A stretch of DNA of 64,000 nt from Colwellia ponticola (GCF_005885605.1 NZ_SZVP01000002.1:248001-312000); one strand, 5' to 3'. Positions 27,004 to 36,499 are shown, counted from the stretch's first letter. The notes: a model not told the origin generated them from the sequence alone. Made by a program: numbers and translations.

Positions 27004-27980
27004 TATTGTTGTTCCTGTGTTGACCAAAGGTCAGGCAAGCCTGGATCTGTTTTATGAATAAGGCGCTTGAGCATTAATTTAAGTGCCATAACGTCGCCAG
27101 CACCAAGCTCTTCAATAAGCTCTTCTTCAATGGCTTTAGCCTGAGCAATATGATGTAGCGAGGTTACTCGACCCGAGTCGGTTAACTGATAACTATCGTT
27201 ATCTATTTTACTAATAAGTGCTTGGCTCTCTAAGAAGTCAATATCTTCTTCAGATAAGCTGTGGCCAGTATAATCAAGGTGAGTGTTTAATTGCTCTAGT
27301 GTTTGTTTTGGTTGAATATTCATTACGGATAGAGCAAAAAAGTGCGAATCTTCAAGTGCTTGTTGATCAAGTACTTTGCGCATACGATAAAGCATTTGAA
27401 AATGTGCACGGCCAAGTAAATAGCCTAATAAATCTTCGTTATAGCTACACTGTGGAGCTGCGGGCTCAGAAGAGAGATTAACGTCTTCCCATGGCTTGCG
27501 TGCGGTCATGGCGTATTGACCTTGCTGGAATACTAATGGTGGTAAAGGTTGTTGATCAAAACCTAATACTTCACCAATAAAAATGAGATGATCACCGCCA
27601 TCGTGCGTTACCATGTTACGACATTGGAAACGCGCACTACAATCTTTGATTAATGGTGCAGAGCTAATACCATCTTCTAGGTTAATATCTTTAAATTTAT
27701 CTTTACCTTTAGCGGCAAATTTATTTGATAAATCCTGTTGATGTTGAGATAGCACATGTACGTTCCAGTGCTCAGTTTTATTAAAAGCGTCTACACTGAG
27801 CGATGTTTTGGCTAAACTCCATAACACCATTGGAGGGTCGAGAGAAACAGAATTAAAACTGTTTGCGGTAAGACCAACGGGAGTGCCATCGGGGGCCGTG
27901 GCCGTGATAATAGTCACACCAGTGGTAAAGCTGCCAAGAGCTTGCCTAAATGCTTGGTTATCAAATTCTGTCTTTGCCAT
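27003..27980 (-). CDS. Flavin reductase (HsaB/C1-HpaH type) with MarR-like C-terminal domain
   Basis: 325 residues in two domains. Residues 8-165 are a flavin-reductase domain: ALGSFTTGVTIITA, GLTANSFNSVSLDPP, and GGDHLIFIGEVLGF. Residues about 180-315 look like a winged-helix MarR-type fold: LLGRAHFQMLYRMRKVL, LDYTGHSLSEEDIDFLES, then TDSGRVTSLHHIA. The 4-hydroxyphenylacetate reductase C1 of Acinetobacter has this layout, and there the tail senses the aromatic substrate and relieves inhibition. The enzyme would supply FMNH2 to a two-component hydroxylase such as HsaA, but no oxygenase gene lies in the window. It heads the operon and is coupled to the hydratase. Confidence 0.88.
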   Translation of the reverse strand: MAKTEFDNQAFRQALGSFTTGVTIITATAPDGTPVGLTANSFNSVSLDPPMVLWSLAKTSLSVDAFNKTEHWNVHVLSQHQQDLSNKFAAKGKDKFKDINLEDGISSAPLIKDCSARFQCRNMVTHDGGDHLIFIGEVLGFDQQPLPPLVFQQGQYAMTARKPWEDVNLSSEPAAPQCSYNEDLLGYLLGRAHFQMLYRMRKVLDQQALEDSHFFALSVMNIQPKQTLEQLNTHLDYTGHSLSEEDIDFLESQALISKIDNDSYQLTDSGRVTSLHHIAQAKAIEEELIEELGAGDVMALKLMLKRLIHKTDPGLPDLWSTQEQQ

Positions 27981-28328
27981 GTTAACTATCCTTATTTTGC
28001 TAATATATGCTCAGTATTATGATAAGGCTGTTTTTCATCATCGTCTTAATGGACTAAACCGTGTATTCTATTTTATTTTACTAGATTTTTTGGTGGTTTA
28101 TCTCGGTCGTAGAGTCGTTTGCCACTCGTCCGATTGGACGAGGTAACTTATGATAAAAACAGGTAGAAAAGACTCAGTTGACAAGGTTATTAACTAAGGT
28201 ATTAATAGATACGTTAGTTAAATAAGACGATTAAATAACCTTATTACATCGCTTTATTGCGCTACTTGAAGCAATAAAAATGCTAGTGCCGTTAGGCAAG
28301 CACACCATTAACTTACGAAGGATATCGC
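27981..28328. promoter_or_regulatory. Divergent promoter region of steroid operon and ALDH with 18-bp palindrome
   Basis: Contains the perfect inverted repeat CTCGTCC-GATT-GGACGAG at 28125-28142, GC-rich against an AT-rich background and central between the two starts. This fits an operator for a dimeric repressor controlling both directions. No copy is seen before the other steroid genes. The rest shows no gene. Confidence 0.55.
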
Positions 28329-29768
28329 ATGAATAGCAATAACTCAGACGCTATGGCAACCTTGCTTGAGCACCAGCAAATGGCGCATACACAAAACATG
28401 ACCGTTAGTGCGGCGCAAAGACGAGAGAGGATTCAACAAATAATAAATCTAGTGGTTGATCACCATCAAATACTTGTTGAGGCGATAGAAGAAGATTTTG
28501 GAGGTCGCAGCCAAGGTTTTTCCATCATGAATGATGTGCTAGGTTCACTCGCTAGCCTTAAGTACACCCGAGATAATCTTGAGCCATGGCTTGAAAGTCA
28601 AACACGTGAGGTTTTTTCTCCCTATGATCAACTGGGTAGTACTGCACGCGTTGAATATCAGCCTAAAGGCAGTATTGGTATTATTGGTACTTGGAATGCA
28701 CCTTTGTATACGCTACTTGCGCCGCTAGCTTGTGCGTTAGGCGCAGGTAATCGCGCGATACTTAAACCGTCTGAAGTGACGCCAAAAACTGCCGAGTTAC
28801 TGCATACTTTATTTGAGCAACATATCGATCCATTACTTGTCAGTGTAGTCACTGGTGGAGCAGAAGTTGGCGCTACTTTTAGCGCATTACCATTCGATCA
28901 CCTTGTTTTTACGGGGAGTACCACGGTAGGTAAACAAATTATGTCTGCAGCAGCACAAAACTTAGTGCCAGTAACATTAGAGCTTGGCGGCAAATCGCCA
29001 GTAGTGGTTAGTAACGATTGTGATTTAGTCGAAACGTGTAAACGTTTAGCAATCGCCAAAAGTAATAACGGTGGACAGGTGTGTGTGAGTCCTGACATTG
29101 TTTACTTTCCAAAAAATAAACTACAGCAAGCAGCAACATTATTATTAGAAAATTTTCGTCAATTTTTTCCTGAAGTTAGCAATAATGCAGACATTGTACC
29201 CATTGTTAATCGCCAGCATTGTCAGCGCGTTGTTAGCTTGGTTGAGCAAGCGCGTCAAGCCGGTTGCGAAGTGCTTAGTAGTCATGAGGTTGCTAGTTTA
29301 TCTGCGCTAATTGATGCCGATAAGCGTTTACCACTGCAACTGATTGTCTCGCCAAGTAAAGCAGAGCGTATTATGCAGGAAGAAATTTTTGGTCCAGCAC
29401 TTATTCTTTTACCTTACGATGATATTGATGACGTTATTAGTGATATTAATAGTCGAGCAAAGCCTTTAGCGCTTTATTATTTTGGTGAAGATGAAAGCGA
29501 GCTTAATCATGTGTTGGCTAACACCAGCTCTGGTGGTGTATCTGTGAATGACTGCCTACTACATGCGGCAATACATGACGCGCCATTTGGTGGTGTTGGT
29601 GCCTCAGGGATGGGACATTATCATGGTAGAGAAGGTTTTTTAGCTTTTAGTCACCAACGAACAGTCTTTGTTGCGCCCGAGCATGATCCGCGCCAAGAGT
29701 GGGGATTACTACCGCCACACCATGACCAGTTTACAGCGATGATGGCAGCGCAAGTTAACGCGGATTAA
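28329..29768 (+). CDS. Aldehyde dehydrogenase (coniferyl-aldehyde dehydrogenase-like, class 3 type)
   Basis: 479-residue NAD(P) aldehyde dehydrogenase. GIIGTWNAPLYTLLAPLACALGAGN is the cofactor strand, FTGSTTVGKQI follows, the general base Glu is in LELGGKSP, and the catalytic Cys is in NNGGQVCVSPD. The short class lacking the long C-terminal arm matches CalB-type enzymes. It oxidises an aldehyde to an acid. Divergent placement opposite the steroid operon suggests an aldehyde from side-chain or ring breakdown, though the substrate is not proven. A terminator follows at 29831. Confidence 0.9.
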   Translation: MNSNNSDAMATLLEHQQMAHTQNMTVSAAQRRERIQQIINLVVDHHQILVEAIEEDFGGRSQGFSIMNDVLGSLASLKYTRDNLEPWLESQTREVFSPYDQLGSTARVEYQPKGSIGIIGTWNAPLYTLLAPLACALGAGNRAILKPSEVTPKTAELLHTLFEQHIDPLLVSVVTGGAEVGATFSALPFDHLVFTGSTTVGKQIMSAAAQNLVPVTLELGGKSPVVVSNDCDLVETCKRLAIAKSNNGGQVCVSPDIVYFPKNKLQQAATLLLENFRQFFPEVSNNADIVPIVNRQHCQRVVSLVEQARQAGCEVLSSHEVASLSALIDADKRLPLQLIVSPSKAERIMQEEIFGPALILLPYDDIDDVISDINSRAKPLALYYFGEDESELNHVLANTSSGGVSVNDCLLHAAIHDAPFGGVGASGMGHYHGREGFLAFSHQRTVFVAPEHDPRQEWGLLPPHHDQFTAMMAAQVNAD

Positions 29769-29830
29769 CACTAATACCAACACTCACACTTAGAAAAAAT
29801 AAAACACTATAAAAAAGCGAAGCAAAACAT

Positions 29831-29873
29831 AAAAAGACCTTGTCATTGATATTAAGATGACAGGGTCTTTTTT
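29831..29873 (+). terminator. Intrinsic terminator after aldehyde dehydrogenase
   Basis: AAAAAGACCTTGTCAT pairs with ATGACAGGGTCTTTTTT, a 16-bp stem with one wobble pair and a T tract. Confidence 0.9.
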
Positions 29874-29892
29874 ATTTTTTAGTCTTTATTTA

Positions 29893-30154
29893 TACCAAGT
29901 CTATTAAGTTATTTCCCACTCAGCGAGAATTAAAAGGCTTAGAGGCAAGACATTGATTGAAGAGAATGGTTATTCCCTTGTCAAAATCAATAACGCCGCA
30001 TGTAAGCCTTTTAAAATGGCCCCTGGGAGCTTATTAGCAAACTGATAACAGCACAAAATTTATGAAATATAGACTCACTATACTTAACAAATTTTGCTTG
30101 TTCTAAGCTCGCTAATACAGCTCTGAGTTGGGAATAAATTTAATAGAATTGGTA
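29893..30154. repeat. Short inverted-repeat element, copy B (262 bp), inverted relative to copy A
   Basis: Ends TACCAAGTCTATTAAG and TTTAATAGAATTGGTA; TTA flanks both sides (29890-29892 and 30155-30157). The reverse complement aligns to copy A over all 262 bases with about 14 substitutions and no gaps, so both moved or duplicated recently. It sits between a terminator and the TonB receptor gene. Confidence 0.9.
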
Positions 30155-30502
30155 TTACACCGCTCGCTTTGCTCGTTCGTCAATATTATGTGCAATTATT
30201 ACCGTGTCTTAATAGCGGATCCTTCCTTAGTTTGTTTGACTTTCTTAATGGCTACTCGTTCATGTGGACTATTTAGTTTTACACATGGTGTGCGACGATA
30301 AAGCCTTACAATCTTTGTTGATACTGTTTTATTTGAAGATTTTTTTGAAAAATAATCAGTGTTGGCGTTTGTAAAAGTTAGGTGTTTTCGTTTCACATTA
30401 TCGTAATGAAATGTTCGTTTTTGCATAAATACAACGCCAGTTATTGACGGTATTTATGTTGGTTAATTTTCAGTAAATTAAATTTAAACAAGGACTAAAA
30501 AA

Positions 30503-32671
30503 GTGAATACTAATAAAAAACCACTAAATATCGCTATATCATTGGCGCTAATGAGCATGGCCAATACGGCAGTAGCAGCGCCAGATAATGACGTGCCTAA
30601 AAAAGGCTTGGAAGTCATTGAAGTGACTGCGCAAAAACGCGTACAAAATTTACAAGAGTTACCGACCGCGGTTACCGTTTTTAATGCGCAAGCACTCGAT
30701 GAAAAAGGTATTACTGATGTTGAAGATCTCAGTATTTATACGCCTAATATGCAAATATCAGAAACACCCGGTGGTAGTACTGGCGCCACTATAGCTATTC
30801 GTGGATCGGTTACCATTAATCCCGCCATCACATGGGAGCCTACCACGGGTGTGTATATTGATGGTGTTTTCGTGTCAAAAAATGTCGGTGGCTTATTTGA
30901 TGTCGCAGCGATAGACCGCGTTGAGGTATTGCGTGGCCCTCAAGGTACGCTTTATGGTAAGAACACCATTGGTGGAGCGTTAAATATCATTACCCGTAAA
31001 CCTAGTGGTGAGTTAGGGGGGAAAGTACGTGTTGGTGCCGGTAATTATGATATGACAGATATTTATGTTACCGCTGACTCTGATCTGATTAACGACAACC
31101 TTAGTTTTAACTTTACTGGTAATAAAAAAGAACGAGATGGCTTTTACGATAACTTGTCAGTAACGTCAAAAGTGAAAGAATTTAAAGCACTTGATTCTAG
31201 CTCAATGCGTTTTGGCGCCTTGTATGAATACAGTGATAAGCTCGAGTTTTACTATACCTATGATTATAGTGATAAAGATAATAGCCCTTCAATGGGACAA
31301 GTGTATATTGCTGACCTTATGCCAGAAGATACTAAAAGCCGTCAAGACAGTGCCGCGTTAGATGGTGTTCAGTTTGATCGCTCGACAAGCTCAGGTCATT
31401 CATTAACCGTTACCTGGCAGCAAAGCGATCATTTAACCATTAAATCTATTACCGCATTACGTGAAATTGACTATGAAGATGGTAGTGATTATGACGGTTT
31501 TGACATGCTTGGCTTTCATACTATTCGCCAAGTAAAGCATGAGCAAACCTCACAAGAACTACAGTTTATTGGTGATATTGATAATGTTAATTACGTAGCA
31601 GGTTTGTTTTATTTTACCGAAGACTCCGATGTTAATAACCCCTATATATTAGGCTTTGGTACGGTAAATAATACTTATGGTGTTGAGTCAACCTCAATAG
31701 CTGCTTATGCTAATGTCGAGTATCAGCTCAATGATAAATTGACCCTAGCAGGTGGTTTACGCTGGACATCGGAAGAAAAAAAATTCTATATAGAACATCC
31801 TGATGATTACAGTTTTGCTTATTTTTTCCCTTTACCTTTTACCACCGCAGGCGATACTTGGAATAATACCTCTGCTATGGCGTCACTTAATTATGCGTTA
31901 GCAGATAATGTACAAACCTATGTTAAAGTCTCGCAAGGTTGGAAAGCAGGGGGCTTTAATGGTGAAGCACCTACGGCTGAGTTAGCGGTAAAACCGTATG
32001 AAGCTGAAGAGGTGATAGCGTATGAATGGGGTCTTAAATCGCGCTGGTTAGCACAACGTATTCAGGCTAATGTCGCTGTTTTTTACAATGACATAACCAA
32101 TATGCAAATGTCTGAGTTCTTAGGGGCTTATTCAGATGTACAAAACGCCGGTGCAGCTACCGTTAAGGGGATAGAGTTTGAATTAGTGGCCGCGATAACA
32201 GACGATTTATTATTGACGTTCAATTATGGCATGCTAGACCCTAAGTATGACTCGTTTATTACTTACGATGTTTACACTGGCGCGCCAAACGATGTCACTA
32301 ACAGTGCAGAGTTTCCTTATAGCCCCGATAATAAATGGTCATTAGGATTACATTATATTACTGATACCGAGTTGGGTGAATTTAGTATTAGTGGTGACTA
32401 TAGTTTTGTTGATGATCACTTTGCTTATCATAATCAACCGTCAGCTGATTTTACTCGTATTGAAAACTATAACGTGTTCAATGCTCGTATATCGTTAAAA
32501 GAAATTGCCGGCACAAATTTTGATTTGTCAATTTGGGGTAAAAATATTACCGATGAAGAGTACCGTATTAATGGCGTTCCTATGGGAGATGCAACGGGTA
32601 ATTTTATTGGTGGTATAAATTATTATGGCGATCCAGCAACGTATGGTGTTGAAGTAACGTACACGTTTTAG
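30503..32671 (+). CDS. TonB-dependent outer-membrane receptor
   Basis: 722 residues from GTG 30503 (AGGA 8 bases upstream). The signal peptide ends near NTAVAAP. A TonB-box-like stretch is GLEVIEVTAQKR, the plug domain follows (LQELPTAVTVFNAQAL, RVEVLRGPQGTLYGKNTIGG), and a beta-barrel ends in the terminal aromatic YTF. The plug style (pesticin/vitamin-receptor-like, IGGALNIITRKP) is common in organisms taking up hydrophobic or complex organics as well as iron. Its place beside the steroid block makes steroid uptake a reasonable guess; no siderophore genes are nearby. Two hairpins follow the stop. Confidence 0.92.
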   Translation: MNTNKKPLNIAISLALMSMANTAVAAPDNDVPKKGLEVIEVTAQKRVQNLQELPTAVTVFNAQALDEKGITDVEDLSIYTPNMQISETPGGSTGATIAIRGSVTINPAITWEPTTGVYIDGVFVSKNVGGLFDVAAIDRVEVLRGPQGTLYGKNTIGGALNIITRKPSGELGGKVRVGAGNYDMTDIYVTADSDLINDNLSFNFTGNKKERDGFYDNLSVTSKVKEFKALDSSSMRFGALYEYSDKLEFYYTYDYSDKDNSPSMGQVYIADLMPEDTKSRQDSAALDGVQFDRSTSSGHSLTVTWQQSDHLTIKSITALREIDYEDGSDYDGFDMLGFHTIRQVKHEQTSQELQFIGDIDNVNYVAGLFYFTEDSDVNNPYILGFGTVNNTYGVESTSIAAYANVEYQLNDKLTLAGGLRWTSEEKKFYIEHPDDYSFAYFFPLPFTTAGDTWNNTSAMASLNYALADNVQTYVKVSQGWKAGGFNGEAPTAELAVKPYEAEEVIAYEWGLKSRWLAQRIQANVAVFYNDITNMQMSEFLGAYSDVQNAGAATVKGIEFELVAAITDDLLLTFNYGMLDPKYDSFITYDVYTGAPNDVTNSAEFPYSPDNKWSLGLHYITDTELGEFSISGDYSFVDDHFAYHNQPSADFTRIENYNVFNARISLKEIAGTNFDLSIWGKNITDEEYRINGVPMGDATGNFIGGINYYGDPATYGVEVTYTF

Positions 32672-32676
32672 GCTTT

Positions 32677-32770
32677 ATTTTGGGGCTTTATATCACCATA
32701 GTATGAAAAGCCCTAAAATAGCTTATGGCTTTAATTAAAGACCAGTAGTTTTTGCTATTGGTCTTTTTTT
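32677..32770 (+). terminator. Two hairpins, second an intrinsic terminator
   Basis: ATTTTGGGGCTTT/AAAGCCCTAAAAT (32677-32719), then AAAGACCAGTAG/CTATTGGTCTTT followed by TTTT (32737-32770), after the TonB receptor. Confidence 0.85.
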
Positions 32771-32886
32771 AAGTACAGCTCATTATAATTAAATAGCAGG
32801 TTTAGTCATTTATTCTACTCTTTTATTTATAAGTAAATTAATACCCCTATAATGCTCATGACTGTAGTGCTATAAGTACTGAGTAA

Positions 32887-33062
32887 CACCATTCTATTAA
32901 CTTTATTTTTTACTTAGAGCTAGCGTAGAACAAGTAAAAAAATTTATCTTCGACGTTATTGATTTTGACAAAGATGCTACACGGAGTTAGCTTATTAGAT
33001 AATGTCTTACCTTTAAGCCTTTTAATGCTCGCTGAGAGCGAAATAGCTTAATAGATTTGGTA
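32887..33062. repeat. Short inverted-repeat element, copy D (176 bp, internal variant)
   Basis: Left end CACCATTCTATTAA and right end TTAATAGATTTGGTA; TAA flanks both sides (32884-32886 and 33063-33065). The ends resemble copies A and B. The interior holds GCTACACGGAGTTAGCTTATTAG, shared with copy E in inverted form and absent from A, B and C. Confidence 0.8.
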
Positions 33063-33191
33063 TAATATATAAATTAGTTACAACAAGTAACCAAGTATCG
33101 TTTCTGTTCATTTTATTTTGAATAACGGTAAATTCGGTAAATTCGGTGATTTTGATTATTTTTATGTAACGTTATTCAATGAGATTGGCTA

Positions 33192-33965
33192 ATGAAAGAA
33201 AAAACGATAATTTACGACAGGTTTTCATCATGTAGTAACTGCGCAGATAAAGGTAGTCTTGCTTTTGATTTTACCATGGCTTTTCAGCCGATTATCAGTA
33301 GTAAGAACAATGAGGTATATGGCTATGAGGCATTAGTCAGAGGTTTAAATAATGAGTCTGCCTTCTCGATAATATCGCAAGTAAATGATGATAATCGTTA
33401 CTTATTTGATCAACTTTGTCGCGTTAAAGCAATAGCGTTAGCATCTAAGCTTAAACTTGACTCAATACTTAGCATCAACTTTCTGCCTAATGCTATATAT
33501 AAGCCAGAGCGCTGCATACGTACCACCTTAGATGCTGCGCAGAAGTATAACTTTCCTGCAGAAAGGATCATGTTTGAGTTTACTGAAGTTGAAAAAATAG
33601 AGGATACTACATTTATTAAAAACATTGTTGAGTATTACAATAAAATTGGTTTTAAGACAGCAATTGATGACTTTGGCTCAGGTTACGCGGGTTTAGGCTT
33701 GTTGGCTGATTTTCAAACTAATATCGTCAAACTGGATATGGAACTTATTCGTAATATCGATCAAGATACAACTCGTCAATCAATCGTCAAAAACTGTTTA
33801 AATATATTTCATGATCTTAATATAACGCCGTTAGCAGAGGGCATTGAAACAAGAGAAGAGTTTGACTGTTTACGTGCTTTTGGTATTGACTTAATGCAAG
33901 GTTATTTATTTGCAAAACCTGGTTTTGAACGATTACCAGAGGTTAATTTTAGTGACTTTGTATAG
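33192..33965 (+). CDS. Stand-alone EAL-domain c-di-GMP phosphodiesterase
   Basis: 257 residues, almost all EAL domain. The signature is YGYEALVRG. The metal and catalytic residues appear in SINFLP (Asn), IMFEFTE (Glu), AIDDFGSGYAGLG (Asp-Asp), VKLDMELIR (Lys) and LAEGIE (Glu), ending with QGYLFAKP. The set looks complete, so it should hydrolyse c-di-GMP. A short N-terminal extension holds a CSNC pair that could bind metal or sense redox state. It is cytoplasmic and has no linked GGDEF gene. Confidence 0.9.
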   Translation: MKEKTIIYDRFSSCSNCADKGSLAFDFTMAFQPIISSKNNEVYGYEALVRGLNNESAFSIISQVNDDNRYLFDQLCRVKAIALASKLKLDSILSINFLPNAIYKPERCIRTTLDAAQKYNFPAERIMFEFTEVEKIEDTTFIKNIVEYYNKIGFKTAIDDFGSGYAGLGLLADFQTNIVKLDMELIRNIDQDTTRQSIVKNCLNIFHDLNITPLAEGIETREEFDCLRAFGIDLMQGYLFAKPGFERLPEVNFSDFV

Positions 33966-34165
33966 TCAATTTTCATAGTCACTTTGGTCAGCGTTTGTTA
34001 ATCACTTTACGGTGTTATTAGCTTTTTATGCTAATTGTTGCAGGACGCTGATTAGATAATGTAATACTTCTTATGTTGAATAATCAGCGAAAACAGCGCT
34101 GTATTGTATGAATAAGCATGAAAAGTTAATAAAAGCTGTAGAAAAATCCAAGCGCGCAACCACCG

Positions 34166-35296
34166 CTAATATTGTGGCCCTTTATTTGAGATGATAATAG
34201 GTGAACGAGTTGGGTTTTTAATAATATTACCTGTTTTAATACCTTTAATGGTACCCCAGGCGGCGATAACCCAAGCAGCGACTAGAAACATAAATAATAT
34301 TAGTGCAGCCCACTCAAATACGGGTAAGCCAGTATGTAACGCTAACTGCGTCGTCCCTGTCACACAAGTTCCTACCGGGAAAGTAAAGGCCCACCAGGTT
34401 AATGCAAAAGGCATTTTTCTGCGCAGCGCACGCAATGTTAGCAACGTCGCTAAAATTGACCAGTAAAAAGCAAAGCCCCAAACAGGCACACCATATAAAA
34501 TAGCCATATTATCTAAACTATTGGCAAGGGGTTGCTCAATAACGCTTAATGCAACAGTCCCTAACGCACCTACTGCTGTAATCGATTGTCCTAGAGGCCC
34601 TAGCACTATCCATAATGTTGGCACACGTGCGCCACTTGACGTACCTGAATGTGCTAATCTTCCCCAAATTAAACTAATAATAATAAACGCAGCCATTAAG
34701 CTAATACCAAACATGGCATAACAGGCATAGAGTAGTGTTTGTTGCAGTAGAAGGTCTTGCGTATGAGGAATAATCATGGCGCCTATTGTTGCTGATACCA
34801 TGGGCGGAACGACAGGCATTAACCAACCACCAAAGGCCGCATCACCACGTACTTGATGATGCGTGAACAGCAAATAAGGGATCACTACGGCGGTTATTAA
34901 ACCGGTAATAGTGCCGGTTAACCAAAGACTCCAGGCGATTATCATGACCGTATCTTGGCTAAAAAAATGCTGGCCAAATAATAAGGTGCCACCTGCAATA
35001 GTCAAGAGTGCCATTGGCGGGGCACCAAAAAACTGCGCCATCACAGGATCGTTAAATTGCCGTTTAATAATATGGGGCTTTACAACCGTTTGTATTACTT
35101 TTAATAACAGCATTATGATTAACATGAGTGCAGCAATAACCCAAATAATAAGGCCTACTTTATCTAAATACTGACCAATTATCGGTAAACCTGCAGCCGC
35201 GTTAGCAATAATGCCAGTGCCCATTACTGAGGCGAACCAATTGGGACCAAGCTCGGTATTTAACTCAGGTTGTTCATTTGTAGGGCTTGTTAGCAC
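34166..35296 (-). CDS. TDT-family (TehA/SLAC1-like) transporter
   Basis: 376 residues with ten hydrophobic segments. The family opening is LGPNWFASVMGTGIIANAA, and a later stretch reads MPFALTWWAFTFPVGTC, the typical W-x-x-x-F-P-x-G motif. The family includes tellurite-resistance TehA, the malic-acid transporter Mae1, SLAC1 anion channels and sulfite exporters. The substrate here is unknown; a C4-dicarboxylate or sulfite is possible. It is transcribed divergently from the PhyH-type gene. Confidence 0.87.
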   Translation of the reverse strand: MLTSPTNEQPELNTELGPNWFASVMGTGIIANAAAGLPIIGQYLDKVGLIIWVIAALMLIIMLLLKVIQTVVKPHIIKRQFNDPVMAQFFGAPPMALLTIAGGTLLFGQHFFSQDTVMIIAWSLWLTGTITGLITAVVIPYLLFTHHQVRGDAAFGGWLMPVVPPMVSATIGAMIIPHTQDLLLQQTLLYACYAMFGISLMAAFIIISLIWGRLAHSGTSSGARVPTLWIVLGPLGQSITAVGALGTVALSVIEQPLANSLDNMAILYGVPVWGFAFYWSILATLLTLRALRRKMPFALTWWAFTFPVGTCVTGTTQLALHTGLPVFEWAALILFMFLVAAWVIAAWGTIKGIKTGNIIKNPTRSPIIISNKGPQY

Positions 35297-35496
35297 AGTA
35301 CTCTCCTTTGAGCGTTCAGGCTACTTATACAACTACGCCTAGTCGCATTTATTTGCAGTAATAGTTAATTGCCATCAATAGTGTGCAGCAGTAAAATATA
35401 GTCTAGGTTATATTTTTTGTATAGAAAAATGGAGTTAAGGTATTTAATGGTAAAAAATCTACAGCAACTGAGTCAGCGCTTTTTGAGTTATCGTTT

Positions 35497-36315
35497 ATGA
35501 GTACAATGAAGCTGACAGACCACGACATGGATACCCTCTATCAAGAGCAAGGTTACTTTGTTATTAGAAATTATTTTAATACCACTGAAATAGCCTCACT
35601 TAGACAGATTATTTTAACCTTTCATCAATTATGGAAACAAGATAACGCCGCCTTTTATCAAGAGGTTGCTTTTAACTCTTCGTTAATTACTGGCAGTGAG
35701 TATCTAGGGTACGATGATAGAATAAAGCTCTTTAACTTTATCAGTTCACCAAAAATAATGGCGGTTGTAGATGCCGTGATAAAAACGAATCCTGCTTTTA
35801 TGAATACGCAATTATTTTTTAATCCAGTTAATCCAGCGCTTAAAGATTTTTGGCATAGAGATTGTCAATATGATCACGATGTTGACGTACAAAAAATGGT
35901 TATTCATGAAACGCAAGTCGTGCACTGTAGAGTGCCTTTATTTGATGAGCTAGGTATGGAGCTGGTGCCAGGTACTCATAAACGCTGGGACAGTGAAGAA
36001 GAGTTTAATGTACGCCAAGAAGAACAAGGTCGATTGAGTAATGAAAGCCTTTCAACGGGCAAGCAAATTAAGCTAGCGGCAGGCGATTTATTAGTTTTTT
36101 CGGCGGATATGATCCATCGTGGTTTATATGGCATGGATCGATTGGCATTAGATATTTTAGTGTTTGATTCGGCAGGTGATTTTGTTGATTATGTTGATGA
36201 TGATTGCTTGCCCAGTGCAGCAATGCTTGAATATATAAACGATCCAAGGCTATTTGTTAATACACTCAAGTTAAAAGCACAAGCTGAACTTCATGGCATG
36301 GCGCTTAGTGAATGA
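35497..36315 (+). CDS. Phytanoyl-CoA dioxygenase (PhyH) family, Fe(II)/2-oxoglutarate oxygenase
   Basis: 272 residues. The double-stranded beta-helix iron site is visible: His-x-Asp in FWHRDCQYD and the distal His in SADMIHRG, with Arg in MDRLALDILVF for 2-oxoglutarate. LVPGTHKRWD is the usual turn before the second half. It hydroxylates an unknown substrate. A GST gene follows in the same direction after 184 bases. Confidence 0.87.
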   Translation: MSTMKLTDHDMDTLYQEQGYFVIRNYFNTTEIASLRQIILTFHQLWKQDNAAFYQEVAFNSSLITGSEYLGYDDRIKLFNFISSPKIMAVVDAVIKTNPAFMNTQLFFNPVNPALKDFWHRDCQYDHDVDVQKMVIHETQVVHCRVPLFDELGMELVPGTHKRWDSEEEFNVRQEEQGRLSNESLSTGKQIKLAAGDLLVFSADMIHRGLYGMDRLALDILVFDSAGDFVDYVDDDCLPSAAMLEYINDPRLFVNTLKLKAQAELHGMALSE

Positions 36316-36499
36316 GCCATTATGTGTGAACCGTTATAAGTGATCTGGTATAAGAGAACTGTCATAAGTGAACCATAGTAAGTTAACTATCGTATAGTTA
36401 TAAATAACATGATATTTAATAACCTAGACTTAACTATATTAGGATTAGGTTAATAGTCATATATGCTTAATGCTCGGTTACTTATTTTAGGAAATCACT

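Noticed and set aside
30199..30426. 75-residue Lys/Arg-rich minus-strand ORF before the TonB receptor
   Set aside because: No ribosome site and it lies in the promoter region of the receptor. The basic composition follows from AT-rich sequence rather than a known family.
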